Below are positions 1 through 12,300 of a stretch of 64,000 nucleotides of DNA, in pieces; positions within the stretch are counted from its first letter, which is position 1, and every line of letters starts with the position of its first letter. The position numbers and the translations under genes are program-made. The stretch is taken from NCBI GenBank assembly GCA_950097015.1, contig CATNEN010000039.1, positions 5,162,501 to 5,226,500 of the forward strand, read 5' to 3'. The notes below the pieces were generated by a model. It had not been told where the DNA came from and searched no databases. It saw nothing but the letters and a program-made list of their open reading frames with translations. The DNA comes from Macrostomum hystrix. Taxonomy: Eukaryota > Platyhelminthes > Macrostomidae.

Positions 1-335
1 CCATCCCAAACCACCAGGGAAATCATGACCCTGTCACGTGATGCCGTTCGGTTAGAAGTAATCTGGATTTCGGATTTCAATTCGATGATCAAAGTGGCTT
101 GGCACAGAATTTCGGTGCTTATATCGAATTCAATCAGCGAAATCAGAAGCCTCAAGCTTGATCGCTCTCAAAGGTTAGGGCACTCGTCTCGTTGGCTTTT
201 ACAGCACAGATTGAGCACAGCTTGTCATTGTGTTTCCCAAGTTGCTTATCTCTTTTTGGATTTCATTTCGAGTTTGGCTTAACTCGGGAATGGCACTCCC
301 TTGACCCTGATGTGACCCTAGTTTAGCATTGGAAA

Positions 336-712
336 TGTCTTGGCTTGACTCAGTCTTGACCCTGGCTTGACTCAGGCTTGACCCAGTCTTGACCCTGGCT
401 TGACCCTGGCTTGACCCTGGCTTGACCCTGGCTTGACCCTGGCTTGACCCTGGCTTGACCCTGGCTTGACCCTGGCTTGACCCTGGCTTGACCCTAGCTT
501 GACCCTGGCTTGACCCTGGCTTGACCCTGGCTTGACCCTGGCTTGACCCTGGCTTGACCCTGGCTTGACCCTGGCTTGACCCTGGCTTGACCCTGGCTTG
601 ACCCTGGCTTGACCCTGGCTTGACCCTGGCTTGACCCTAGCTTGACCCAGTCTTGACCATGGCTTGACCCAGTCTTGACCCAGTCTTGACCCAGTCTTGA
701 CTCAGGATTGAC
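336..712. repeat. Minisatellite, 11-bp unit
   Basis: About 34 head-to-tail copies of an 11-bp unit, TTGACCCTGGC. The core copies are nearly identical, and variants (TTGACCCAGTC, TTGACTCAGGC) are concentrated at both edges, as expected when an array is homogenised from its centre. The open frame on the minus strand through it is a by-product of the repeat and not a gene. Bases 1-335 show nothing recognisable. Confidence 0.95.
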
Positions 713-1203
713 CACTTGCTTGAAATTTCTATCCCAGACAACCGCACTCAACTGGCTGAGCAGGGAATAGTTGCAGGCAGTTTTAAGCTGTCAATCAAAA
801 TTAGTCTATAGAAAATTGTCTCCTTTGTCAACCAGGACCAGGGCAGGGGGGTGGCGGAATGCTCACTCACTGCTCAACTGCCCTCTTAACTCCTGGAGTA
901 GGGGAACTTGCAGCTCGCACTGAAATACAATCTGAACACGCGAGGCTTGACAACAGCTACGCCTGCACCGGCTAGGAATCGGGGGAATAAACTCAACAAA
1001 GGCCCATTGTTCCCTAATCTCTGGGTGTGTTTGTGCCTTCTGTGTGGCTGAATTTGAGCACAGTAAACTGGAATTGCTGACCAGTAATGGGTCATTTGAA
1101 AACTTAAGTGTAGCTTCGATTTGTAATTTATGACAACGGTTTTGCAACCAGTTTGGGCCTTTGGTTTTAATGAGTTCGAGATTTCAATAATTAGGGATTT
1201 CAA

Positions 1204-1955
1204 TGTCAATTAGCATTTTTTAGTTTGGAATTTCAATTACATCGGAATCTTAGCAAATTTAGGATTTCAGTGAATTTGGGATTTCAGTGAGTTTGGGATT
1301 TCAGTGAGTTTGGGATTTGAATGAGTTTGGGATTTCAATGAATTTGGGATTTCACTGAATTTGGGGTTTCAAAGAATTTGGGATTTGAATGAGTTTGGGA
1401 TTTCAATGAATTTGGGATTTCAATGAGTTTGGGATTTCAATGAGTTTGGGATTCAATGAATTTGGGATTTCAATGAGTTCGGGATTTCAATGAGTTTGGG
1501 ATTTCAATGAGTTTGGGATTTCAGTGAGTTTGGGATTTCAGTAAGTTTCGGATTTCAATGTTAATTAAGATTTTTTTGTTTGGAATTCCAATTACATCGG
1601 AATTTCGGCGAATTTGGGATTTCAGGAAATTTGGAATTTCTATGAGTTTGGGATTCAGTGAATTTGGGATTTCACTGAATTTGGGGTTTCAATGAATTTG
1701 GGATTTCACTGAATTTGGGGTTTCAATGAATTTGGGATTTCAATGAGTTTGGGATTTCAGTGAGTTTGGGATTTCAGTGAGTTTGGGATTTCAATGAGTT
1801 TGGGATTTCAATGAGTTTGGGATTTCAATGTTAATTAAGATTTTTTTGTTTGGAATTCCAATTGCATCGGAATTTCGGCGAATTTGGGATTTAAATGAGT
1901 TTGGGATTTCAGTGAATTTGGGATTTCATTGAGTTTGGGATTCAGTGAATGAATC
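1204..1955. repeat. 17-bp satellite with a recurring spacer
   Basis: Arrays of a 17-bp unit (GAGTTTGGGATTTCAAT and close variants) occupy about 1255-1560, 1612-1830 and 1885-1955. They are separated by a spacer of about 50 bp at about 1205, 1558 and 1829 that itself recurs (TTTTTTGTTTGGAATTCCAA core). So there is a higher-order unit of roughly 270-355 bp. The stretches 713-1203 and 1956-2700 hold no gene I can support. Confidence 0.9.
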
Positions 1956-2712
1956 TTTGATCTTGTCTTCTATAGACAACAATGCGACTTAAAGAATCCA
2001 AATGAACTTTTAAATTATTAGGAAAATAAATCCAAGAAAACTGCCACTCACTTCTGCTCTGTTGGGAAATTTCATGCGGACAAAAACTCATTGTTTGTCC
2101 ACTTTGCCTGACTCAGGTCACCCACCTCGCTCCTTCTCTCTTCAGACAGAACTCAAACAAATGAAGGAACTATGGATGATAAATCATGCAACTACCATTT
2201 GTTTGGTCGCTATAGCTCGTATATTGACAATGTACACACCCTATGTGCTCTCTGCCCTGTCACAAGGTAGCGGCTGAAGCAGCAGCAGCAGCAGAAAAAA
2301 GCATTGTGAATGAGCAACATTGCTATGAGCTGTGGTTGAGTCTTGCTTCTCCGCTGGTTTGTGATGAGCTGTTATTTTTCCTTTTTCATAGCTAATCACC
2401 TTTGTCTGCTCAGTTAAGACACCGACTGTGAACAGATTTTGAAATGCACACAAATGTGGTGAGTCATGCCGTGGCGTCATTTTGATGCCAGTCTCATCTG
2501 CTTAGCTAGTTGTGTATAGAAATAGTCTACTTGTATTGTATTTTAGCACCAGTTGTGATTTGGCTTATCTGATCAGATTTTATATTATATTGCGCTCTGT
2601 TTGACAGGCACAGCCATTGTGTAGGGATGCATACATATGCACATTGTCACTCGTGTCTGCCAGAGTTGCTGCTTCACATTTTCAAACCGCAATATCACTG
2701 CTACACCTTGAA

Positions 2713-3090
2713 GGGTCTCGGGGGCGTGGGTGAGTCGCAGAGCGGTTAACGCGTTTGCCTCTCGCACCAAGGTCCCTGAGCTCGATTTCGCTGCGAGGCC
2801 GCATTCATTTGGGGTGCTGAGAGAAGGCTTGGGGGCTTGTCGTGCAATTTTTCGCCCTTGAGGGCCAACCTCCAAGGTACAGTGAGAGAGTACACTGCCT
2901 GACGATGAGAAAGTCAGGGCAGATATACACACCTGTATGAGTGTGTGCCTGCGTACAGTATCTGTGTGCGTGATGTGCTCAGGAATCACGTAAATGGGCA
3001 GAATTGCCTCCTCGCTGGCTGCGGGTCTAGTGTCACCAATGTGCCATGTGCCATTGAGATTATTAATAATAATTATTATAATATAATTCT
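2713..3090 (+). mobile_element. tRNA-derived SINE, family 1, copy 1
   Basis: The head resembles a tRNA gene with an internal polymerase III promoter: box A-like TCGCAGAGCGG and, about 45 bp on, box B-like GAGCTCGATTTCG. A body of about 280 bp follows, with conserved blocks (TGCAATTT, CACAGTGAG, CACACCTGTATGAGTGTGTG, TGCTCAGGA, GGCAGAATTGCCTCCTC). The tail is an (ATT)n-like AT run. The same element recurs at 13936, 16965 (minus), 26470, 48612 (minus) and 55745 (minus). It does not fold as an intact tRNA. Confidence 0.85.
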
Positions 3091-3194
3091 TATTACTCTC
3101 TTTATTTTTCTTATTACTATTGTTATTATCAATATTTTTGTTAGTATCTTCATTATAAGGTCTTGGACTTAGAGATTTAAGGCTGATGCCCTTG

Positions 3195-3545
3195 ATCAAT
3201 TGGTGGGTATGTAGTGACTCCATGAAGAATCAGAGGGTATTAGCTGATGTCCTGAAGAATCGGAGGGTATCAGTTGATGCCCTGAATTATCTGAGGGTAT
3301 GTTGTGACTCCATAAAGAATCGGAGGGTATCAGCTGATGCCCTGAATTATCTGAGGGTATGTTGTGACTCCATAAAGAATCGGAGGGTATCAGTTGATGC
3401 CCTGAATTATCTGAGGGTATGTTCTGACTCCATAAAGAATCGGAGGGTATCAGCTGATGTCCTGAAGTGTCGGAGGGTATCAGCTGATGTCCTGAAGTGT
3501 CAGATGGTATCAGCTGATGCTCTGAAGAATCGGAGGGTATGGGGA
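3195..3545. repeat. Minisatellite, 30-bp unit in 60-bp pairs
   Basis: Repeats of the type GAATCGGAGGGTATCAGCTG, about 30 bp each, alternate with a second 30-bp variant containing GAATTATCTGAGGGTATG, giving a 60-bp higher-order period over 3241-3470. The 135-aa open frame across it is a repeat artefact. Nothing recognisable lies at 3546-4190; a 135-aa open frame at 3725-4132 has no recognisable domain. Confidence 0.9.
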
Positions 3546-4194
3546 GTGACTGCCCGAGGAATTGGAGTGTTTGGAGCTGTAATAGCTTCTTGAGTCTCTG
3601 AATGTCCTAATTGATTATGTCCTAGTTGAATGATTGATGCCAGGCATTGTGCCAAACGCATTAGGTACATTGCAACAACAGCCCTGATTGAATGGCAGCT
3701 CGTTCAGTCAGCTAAGCGGACTAAATGGTCAGCGGGTGTTTATCTATGAGGCCAGCCGCCGAAATGACAGAACAAGACGAAGCAGACAGGCGCAGACGCA
3801 TCCTGCTAGCCATCAAACCAAAAAGCGAAGCTGGCCGTGCGGATTGCTGGGAATCAGAAGAAGCAACTCGCGGTGTTTCTAGTGTGTGGGAATCGGCATC
3901 CGAACGGCACGGATACAAGAATTCAGGCGGGGTTTGGGGTGGCGCTGTGCAACACGCTGATGGGTCAGAGATTAGCTGGATGAAATCAAGCATTGGCTTG
4001 AAACTGTTATCTTCGCTCATTGCTACTAGAAGGGAAACGCGATTCTGTTTCCAGTCAGCCGAGAGCGACTCGGCACTGGGATTGTATTATGCAAGGGAAA
4101 GGGGAAAAAAGAAATGGGATTTTACTAAATAGACGAGGCATTACTCCCTGATGAGGATAAGGAGATATATGTCAAAGTGGAGGCAGAGGATAGT

Positions 4195-6310
4195 TGGGTT
4201 AGATGGTAGAGGGGTAGACGGTAGTGTGGTAAATGGTGGTGGAGTAGCGCATAGTCGCGTAGAGTGAAGTTGGGTAGAGTGTTGTGGGGTAAAGGGTAGT
4301 GGGGTAGAGTGTGATTAGTTAGAGTGTATTGGGATAGTGGGTAGAGTGTAGTGGGGTAGTGGGGTAGAGTGTAGTGGGGTAGTGGGGTAGAGTGTAGTGG
4401 GGTAGTGGGGTAGAGTGTAGTGGGGTAGTGGGGTAGAGTGTGATTTGTTAGAGTGTAGTGGGGTAGTGGGTAGAGTGTAGTGGGGTAGTGGGGTAGAGTG
4501 TAGTGGGGTAGTGGGGTAGAGTGTAGTGGGGTAGTGGGGTAGAGTGTAGTGGGGTAGTGGGGTAGAGTGTAGTGGGGTAGTGGGGTAGAGTGTAGTGGGG
4601 TAGTGGGGTAGAGTGTAGTGGGGTAGTTGGGTAGAGTGTGATTTGTTAGAGTGTAGTGGAGTAGTGGGGTAGAGTGTAGTGGGGTAGTGGGGTAGAGTGT
4701 AGTGGGGTAGCGGGGTAGAGTGTAGTGGGGTAGTGGGGTAGAGTGTGATTAGTTAGAGTGTACTGGGGTAGTGGGGTAGAGTGTAGTGGAGAAGTTTAAT
4801 AGAGTGTAGTGGGGTAGTTAGGGTAGAGTGTAGTGGAGAATTATGGTAGAGTGTAGTGGAGTAGTATGGCAGAGTGTAGTGGAGTAGTATGGCAGAGTGT
4901 AGTGGAGTAGTATGGCAGAGTGTAGTGGAGTAGTAGGGCAGAGTGTAGTGGGGTAGTAGGGCAGAGTGTAGTGGAGTAGTATGGCAGAGTGTACTGGGGT
5001 AGTAGGGCAGAGTGTAGTGGAGTAGTATGGCAGAGTGTAGTGGAGTAGTAGGGCAGAGTGTAGTGGGGTAGTAGGGCAGAGTGTAGTGGAGTAGTAGGGC
5101 AGAGTGTAGTGGAGTAGTAGGGCAGAGTGTAGTGGAGTAGTATGGCAGAGTGTAGTGGAGTAGTAGGGCAGAGTGTAGTGGAGTAGTATGGCAGAGTGTA
5201 GTGGGGTAGTAGGGCAGAGTGTAGTGGAGTAGTAGGGCAGAGTGTAGTGTAGTAGTAGGGCAGAGTGTAGTGGGGTAGTAGGGCAGAGTGTAGTGGAGTA
5301 GTTGGGCAGAGTGTAGTGGAGTAGTAGGGCAGAGTGTCGTGGGGTAGTAGGGTAGAGTGTATTGGGGTAGTAGTGCAGAGTGTAGTGGGGTAGTAGGGCA
5401 GATTGTAGTGGAGTAGTAGGGCAGAGTGTCGTGGGGTAGTATGGCAGAGTGTAGTGGAGTAGTAGGGCAGAGTGTAGTGGGGTAGTAGGGCAGAGTGTAG
5501 TGGAGTAGTATGGCAGAGTGTAGTGGAGTAGTAGGGCAGAGTGTAGTGGAGTAGTTGGGCAGAGTGTAGTGGAGTAGTAGGGCAGAGTGTCGTGGGGTAG
5601 TAGGGTAGAGTGTATTGGGGTAGTAGTGCAGAGTGTAGTGGAGTAGTAGGGCAGAGTGTCGTGGGGTAGTAGGGTAGAGTGTATTGGGGTAGTAGTGCAG
5701 AGTGTAGTGGGGTAGTAGGGCAGATTGTAGTGGAGTAGTAGGGCAGAGTGTCGTGGGGTAGTAGGGTAGAGTGTATTGGGGTAGTAGTGCAGAGTGTAGT
5801 GGGGTAGTAGGGCAGATTGTAGTGGAGTAGTAGGGCAGTGTGTCGTGGGGTAGTAGGGTAGAGTGTATTGGGGTAGTAGTGCAGAGTGTAGTGGGGTAGT
5901 AGGGCAGATTGTAGTGGAGTAGTAGGGCAGTGTGTCGTGGGGTAGTAGGGTAGAGTGTATTGGGGTAGTAGTGCAGAGTGTAGTGGAGTAGTATGGCAGA
6001 GTGTAGTGGAGTAGTAGGGCAGAGTGTAGTGGAGTAGTAGGGCAGAGTGTAGTGGAGTAGTATGGCAGAGTGTAGTGGAGTAGTATGGCAGAGTGTAATG
6101 GAGTAGTAGGGCAGAGTGTAGTGGAGTAGTAGGGCAGAGTGTAGTGGAGTAGTAGGGCAGAGTGTCGTGGGGTAGTAGGGCAGAGTGTCGTGGGGTAGTA
6201 GGGTAGAGTGTAGTGGGGTAGTGTTAGAGGTCATGGGGTAGTAGGGCAGAGTGTCGTGGGGTAGTAGGGTAGAGTGTAGTGGGGTAGTGTTAGAGGTCGT
6301 GGGGTAGTAT
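4195..6310. repeat. 2.1-kb G-rich 15-bp minisatellite
   Basis: About 140 copies of a 15-bp unit, GTAGTGGGGTAGAGT. It has two sub-arrays: 4195-4790 is dominated by GTAGTGGGGTAGTGGGGTAG forms with runs of four Gs, and 4790-6300 by GTAGTAGGGCAGAGT forms. The second part shows blocks that recur at about 120 bp. The 493-aa reading frame on the minus strand has the unit's low-complexity composition and is not a gene. It is not telomeric repeat. 6311-6940 has no recognisable gene. Confidence 0.95.
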
Positions 6311-6944
6311 TGGAGCTCGTACGAGCATTGAATAGCGCATTGGGATCAGATACAGTCCAGTATGTGTATAACAGCCAGAGCTTGAAGTGTCTACGAATAA
6401 ATCCTAGAAAATGCCATCGTAAAATGGTGAAAGACTTTAAAAAAACGAAAATAAGGATCGAGAGAGCGAGAGATAGAGAGCATAGTACACAGAAGACACC
6501 CGCTAGTGACTAGTCGCAATAAACGCTGTTTAAAACACTGCTTTTTCTTTCTGCGAGCATTCTACGGTGTTTGTTAAAAGTCTGTCAGGCTGCAGAGTAT
6601 TTCAGAGGCAGCAATTTTCAACTGAACAGTCTGCTATGGTGCTAAATACTCCATTATCTGTGAGCCTATGCGGCGGTGCTGGGTTTTGATGCTCGCCGAC
6701 ACTAAATTAAGCTAATAAACACTGACAGCTGAAACTGCCCAGTATAGTAAAATATTCATGCACATTGTAAAACCAGCGCCACTTGATAATTGGCTTATGA
6801 GACCCGACTAAAGAAGCTGTTAAAGTATTCAAACTTCACCCCCGCAAGTGGTGGTTTGAGTTTTATGACTATTTCAGCACCTCTTGAAGGCTTTTAACAC
6901 CCCGCGTTTGCAAATGATTATCAAACTGTTTGTTGCTAGGCGCG

Positions 6945-7205
6945 TTTGTCTCTCAGTGGGTTGCCATCCTCACCCACAGATCTCTCAGTGGGTTGCCATC
7001 CTCACCCACAGATCTCTCAGTGGGGTTGCCATCCTCACCCACAGATCTCTCAGTGTGGTTGCCATCCTCACCCACAGATCTCTCAGTGGGGTTGCCATCC
7101 TCACCCACAGATATCTCAGTGTGGTTGACATCCTCACCCACAGATATCTCAGTGTGGTTGCCATCCTCACCCACAGATCTCTCAGTCGTTTGCCGTCCTC
7201 ACCCA
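6945..7205. repeat. Minisatellite, ~32-33-bp unit
   Basis: Eight tandem copies of CTCAGTGGGGTTGCCATCCT followed by CACCCACAGATCT, with single-base differences between copies. The short open frames in several phases are artefacts. The following 7206-7780 is unique non-coding sequence with no supported gene. Confidence 0.9.
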
Positions 7206-7780
7206 AAGATCTCTTATTGGCCAGTTTCCACCCGCCTTCAATATTTCAGAGGCCGGCCAGTTACTAACTGCGTGGTTCTTGAAGTCAAATGAGGAATAGC
7301 AAACTAAAAAGCGCAGAATTCCGTTTAAAAAACTAACTGCCCTTAGCAACGAGACTGCAACAGGGTCGCTAATGATGGCCGCAGGGTTCAAGCCGGATCC
7401 CAATCCGCAAACTGTGACACTGTGACAGCTGTTTTGCCACATTTGTTCCCAAAGAAGCTAAACTTCTTCTTTCTTCTTTTTCTTTAACTTTACAAACACA
7501 CCGAACGGGAATGCCGTGTGGAGGCGGGGAGGGAATCCCAGAAAATTTGCTGCAGGGCTAATTAATGCACTGGCGGTTGCCTCTGATTCTCGGGGGTTGC
7601 AGGCTTTCATTGCTATGCACTGGATTCCAATAGCAGTCTAGCTTGACATTGGGCAAGACCTTCACTGCCTTCTTTTTTTCACTGAGAAATCAAACCGACC
7701 GACAATTAAAATTGTCTGTTTTGCTGCTGCGAATGGGAGACACGGGAATATACTTTTGGAACTTGGATTGTGCCAAATAT

Positions 7781-8912
7781 GGGATTATGGTGTCAACTGA
7801 AGGATTATGGTGTCAACTGAAGGATTATGGTGTCAACTGAAGGATTATGGTGTCAACTGAAGAATTATGGTGTCAACTGAAGGATTATGGTGTCAACTGA
7901 AGGATTATGGTGTCAATTGAAGGATTATGGTGTCAACTGAAGGATTATGGTGTCAACTGAAGAATTATGGTGTCAACTGAAGGATTATGGTGTCAACTGA
8001 AGGATTATGGTGTCAACTGAAGGATTATGGTGTCAACTGAAGGATTATGGTGTCAATTGAAGGATTATGGTGTCAGCTGAAGAATTATGGTGTCAACTGA
8101 AGGATTATGGTGTCAACTGAAGGATTATGGTGTCAACTGAAGGATTATGGTGTCAACTGAAGGATTATGGTGTCAACTGAAGGATTATGGTGTCAATTGA
8201 AGGATTATGGTGTCAACTGAAGGGTTATGGTGTCAACTGAAGGATTATGGTGTCAACTGAAGGATTATGGTGTCAACTGAAGGATTATGGTGTCAACTGA
8301 AGGATTATGGTGTCAATTGAAGGATTATGGTGTCAACTGAAGGGTTATGGTGTCAACTGAAGGATTATGGTGTCAACTGAAGGATTATGGTGTCAACTGA
8401 AGAATTATGGTGTCAACTGAAGGATTATGGTGTCAATTGAAGGATTATGGTGTCAACTGAAGGATTATGGTGTCAATTGAAGGATTATGGTGTCAATTGA
8501 AGAATTATGGTGTCAATTGAAGGATTATGGTGTCAATTGAAGGATTATGGTGTCAACTGAAGGATTATGGTGTCAATTGAAGGATTATGGTGTCAGCTGA
8601 AGAATTATGGTGTCAACTGAAGGATTATGGTGTCAACTGAAGGATTATGGTGTCAACTGAAGGATTATGGTGTCAACTGAAGGATTATGGTGTCAACTGA
8701 AGGATTATGGTGTCAACTGAAGGATTATGGTGTCAATTGAAGGATTATGGTGTCAACTGAAGGATTATGGTGTCAACTGAAGGATTATGGTGTCAACTGA
8801 AGGATTATGGTGTCAACTGAAGAATTATGGTGTCAACTGAAGGATTATGGTGTCAACTGAAGGATTATGGTGTCAACTGAAGGATTATGGTGTCAACTGA
8901 AGGATTATGGTG
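7781..8912. repeat. 20-bp satellite, ~57 copies
   Basis: A very regular array of AGGATTATGGTGTCAACTGA in exact 20-bp register over more than 1.1 kb. Variants (TCAATTGA, AGAATTATGG, AGGGTTATGG, TCAGCTGA) recur in a repeating order, which shows that multi-unit blocks were copied together. Confidence 0.97.
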
Positions 8913-8925
8913 ACAGTGACCCAAG

Positions 8926-9290
8926 GATCGTGGGGGTAACTGAAGGATTCTGTGACGTAACTGAAGGATCGTGGGTGGTAACGGAAGGATCGTGGGTGGT
9001 AACGGAAGGATCGTGGGTGGTAACGGAAGGATCGTGGGTGGTAACGGAAGGATCGTGGGTGATCACGGAAGGATCGTGGGTGGTAACGGAAGGATCGTGG
9101 GTGGTAACGGAAGGATCGTGGGTGGTAACGGAAGGATCGTGGGTGGTCACGGAAGGATCGTGGGTGGTAACGGAAGGGATCGTGGGTGGTCACGGAAGGA
9201 TCGTGGGTGGTAACGGAAGGATCGTGGGTGGTAACGGAAGGATCGTGGGTGGTCACGGAAGGATCATGGGGTGGTAACGGAAGGTAGTCG
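8926..9290. repeat. 21-bp satellite adjoining the 20-bp array
   Basis: About 16 copies of a 21-bp unit, GGATCGTGGGTGGTAACGGAA. Three transitional units at 8900-8965 (GGATTATGG..., GGATCGTGGGGGTAACTGAA, GGATTCTGTGACGTAACTGAA) bridge it to the preceding 20-bp array. 9291-9764 is unique non-coding sequence. Confidence 0.93.
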
Positions 9291-9764
9291 CTGAAGGAAG
9301 TTGTCTATCGCTTTTTCGATACCACTTGTGAAGAAAAAGAGGTGCAACTTTCGGAAATTTTCTGTGAGTAGCCTCGCCCTCAGGGGTTAAAGTTAGGAGA
9401 CCCACTTTCTCGATCATCATTTTTCTCTGTCTGTCCCATCTTTCTCTTTTTCTCAGTTAACTCAATTTCCATCTCAACTCCCTGTCGTAGGCGAGAGCAA
9501 AGTGGGAAAATGGACACGGAAAAATGGGGAAGTAAAAGAATTTAGCCAGAGCTTTAGCGATCCGGTCATTAAATTGCCATGGAAATGATTAGCGAATGGC
9601 CACAATGGCTCCCGCTGTGCGCTAACTCAGGATAACTCAGTTGAGCTGACTCAGCGGTCTCCACTCTCTCCTCCCTCCAACCAAGCCTCGAAAGAAGCGA
9701 ACTTAAACAAGAGAAATCTGGCCACGGTTCGAATTCGCGTTTGAGTTCGTTTGCGAGATTACAG

Positions 9765-11525
9765 AATCAGTGACAGACTACAGCATCAGTGACAGATTAC
9801 AGAATCAGTTACAGATTACAGAATCAGTGACAGACTACAGCATCAGTTACAGATTACAGAATCAGTAACAGACTACAGCATCAGTGACAGACTACAGCAT
9901 CAGTTACAGACTACAGCATCAGTTACAGATTACAGAATCAGTGACAGACTACAGCATCAGTTACAGACTACAGCATCAGTTACAGATTACAGAATCAGTG
10001 ACAGACTACAGCATCAATGACAGACTACAGCATCAGTTACAGACTACAGAATCAGTAACAGACTACAGCATCAGTGACAGACTACAGCATCAGTTACAGA
10101 CTACAGCGTCAGTTACAGATTACAGAATCAGTGACAGACTACAGCATCAGTTACAGACTACAGCATCAGTTACAGATTACAGAATCAGTGACAGACTACA
10201 GCATCAATGACAGACTACAGCATCAGTTACAGACTAAAGCATCAGTGACAGACTACAGCATCAGTGACAGACTACAGCATCAGTGACAGACTACAGCATC
10301 AGTTACAGACTACAGCATCAGTTACAGACTACAGAATCAGTTACGGACTACAGCATCAGTTACAGATTACAGAATCAGTGACAGACTACAGCATCAATGA
10401 CAGACTACAGCATCAGTGACAGACTACAGCATCAGTGACAGACTACAGCATCAGTGACAGACTACAGCATCAGTGACAGACTACAGCATCAGTTACAGAT
10501 TACAGAATCAGTGACAGACTACAGCATCAATGACAGACTACAGCATCAGTTACAGATTACAGAATCAGTGACAGACTACAGCATCAGTGACAGACTACAG
10601 CATCAGTGACAGACTACAGCATCAGTGACAGACTACAGCATCAGTGACAGACTACAGCATCAGTGACAGACTACAGCATCAGTTACAGATTACAGAATCA
10701 GTGACAGACTACAGCATCAATGACAGACTACAGCATCAGTTACAGACTACAGCATCAGTTACAGACTACAGCATCAGTTACAAATTACAGAATCAGTTAC
10801 AGATTACAGAATCAGTTACAGACTATAGCATCAGTTACAGATTACAGAATCAGTTACAGATTACAGAATCAGTGACAGACTACAGCATCAGTTACAGATT
10901 ACAGAATCAGTAACAGACTACAGCATCAGTGACAGACTACAGCATCAGTGACAGACTACAGCATCAGTGACAGACTACAGCATCAGTGACAGACTACAGC
11001 ATCAGTGACAGACTACAGCATCAGTGACAGACTACAGCATCAGTGACAGACTACAGCATCAGTTACAGATTACAGAATCAGTGACAGACTACAGCATCAG
11101 TTACAGATTACAGAATCAGTGACAGACTACAGCATCAATGACAGACTACAGCATCAGTGACAGACTACAGCATCAGTTACAGATTACAGAATCAGTGACA
11201 GACTACAGCATCAATGACAGACTACAGCATCAGTTACAGACTACAGCATCAGTTACAGACTACAGCATCAGTTACAGACTACAGCATCAGTTACAAATTA
11301 CAGAATCAGTTACAGATTACAGAATCAGTTACAGACTATAGCATCAGTTACAGATTACAGAATCAGTTACAGATTACAGAATCAGTGACAGACTACAGCA
11401 TCAGTTACAGATTACAGAATCAGTAACAGACTACAGCATCAGTGACAGACTACAGCATCAGTTACAGACTACAGCATCAGTGACAGACTACAGCATCAGT
11501 TACAGACTACAGCATCAGTGACAGC
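9765..11525. repeat. 19-bp satellite with higher-order structure
   Basis: About 92 copies of a 19-bp unit, CAGTGACAGACTACAGCAT, with a second major variant CAGTTACAGATTACAGAAT. Variant order repeats at 190 bp (10 units, for example 9884 versus 10074) and at about 494-513 bp (26-27 units, for example 10644 versus 11138, and the rare TACAAATTACAG unit near 10780 and 11293). Open frames here are artefacts. Confidence 0.95.
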
Positions 11526-11918
11526 CCAATACCGTATTTAAATTGGTAGTTTTTTGTTCCATTCTAAAAGAACTTAAACTTGTTCCTTTCTGCTCGCAGA
11601 ATTTAGCTGTCAATGTTTTCCACTAGTTGGTCTTGACTGGACTTTTGCGCTACCAGAAGCTTAAACAACAGACTGCCATTCCAAATGGGTCCCTTTTTGG
11701 ACGTTTGCATTGTCAATCAGACTTGGGCTGCCATGCTGATTGGCAGAAGAATTCACCGTCACGATAAAAATGCCACACTGACTGGCTACGACAAAGAGAT
11801 TGTTGAGTAGCCGACTCAACCGCTATGGAACTTTTTCTCTCTCCGGCGCCACTGGAAAAGAGCAGACTAATTTTTTTGGAATCGACCGGGGAGTCATTTA
11901 TAGAGAGTCAGAGAGACC

Positions 11919-12300
<382 letters not shown>

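Noticed and set aside
2740-2815. Functional tRNA gene
   Set aside because: The boxes are present but no full cloverleaf with paired acceptor stem can be drawn, and the same head recurs in SINE copies.
3725-4132. 135-aa ORF with basic and acidic stretches
   Set aside because: No domain, no good codon signal, no splice context; overlapping frames on the other strand are equally open.
4753-6234. 493-aa open frame on the minus strand
   Set aside because: It is the translation of a 15-bp minisatellite (LPYY/TTLCPTTPLHS repeats) with no non-repetitive part; stops are absent only because the unit length is a multiple of three.
4195-6310. G-rich array considered as telomeric repeat
   Set aside because: The unit GTAGTGGGGTAGAGT does not match TTAGGG or other known telomere units, and genes lie downstream.
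336-11525. Tandem arrays considered as CRISPR arrays
   Set aside because: Units are head-to-tail with no unique spacers, no cas genes are present, and the window is eukaryotic.
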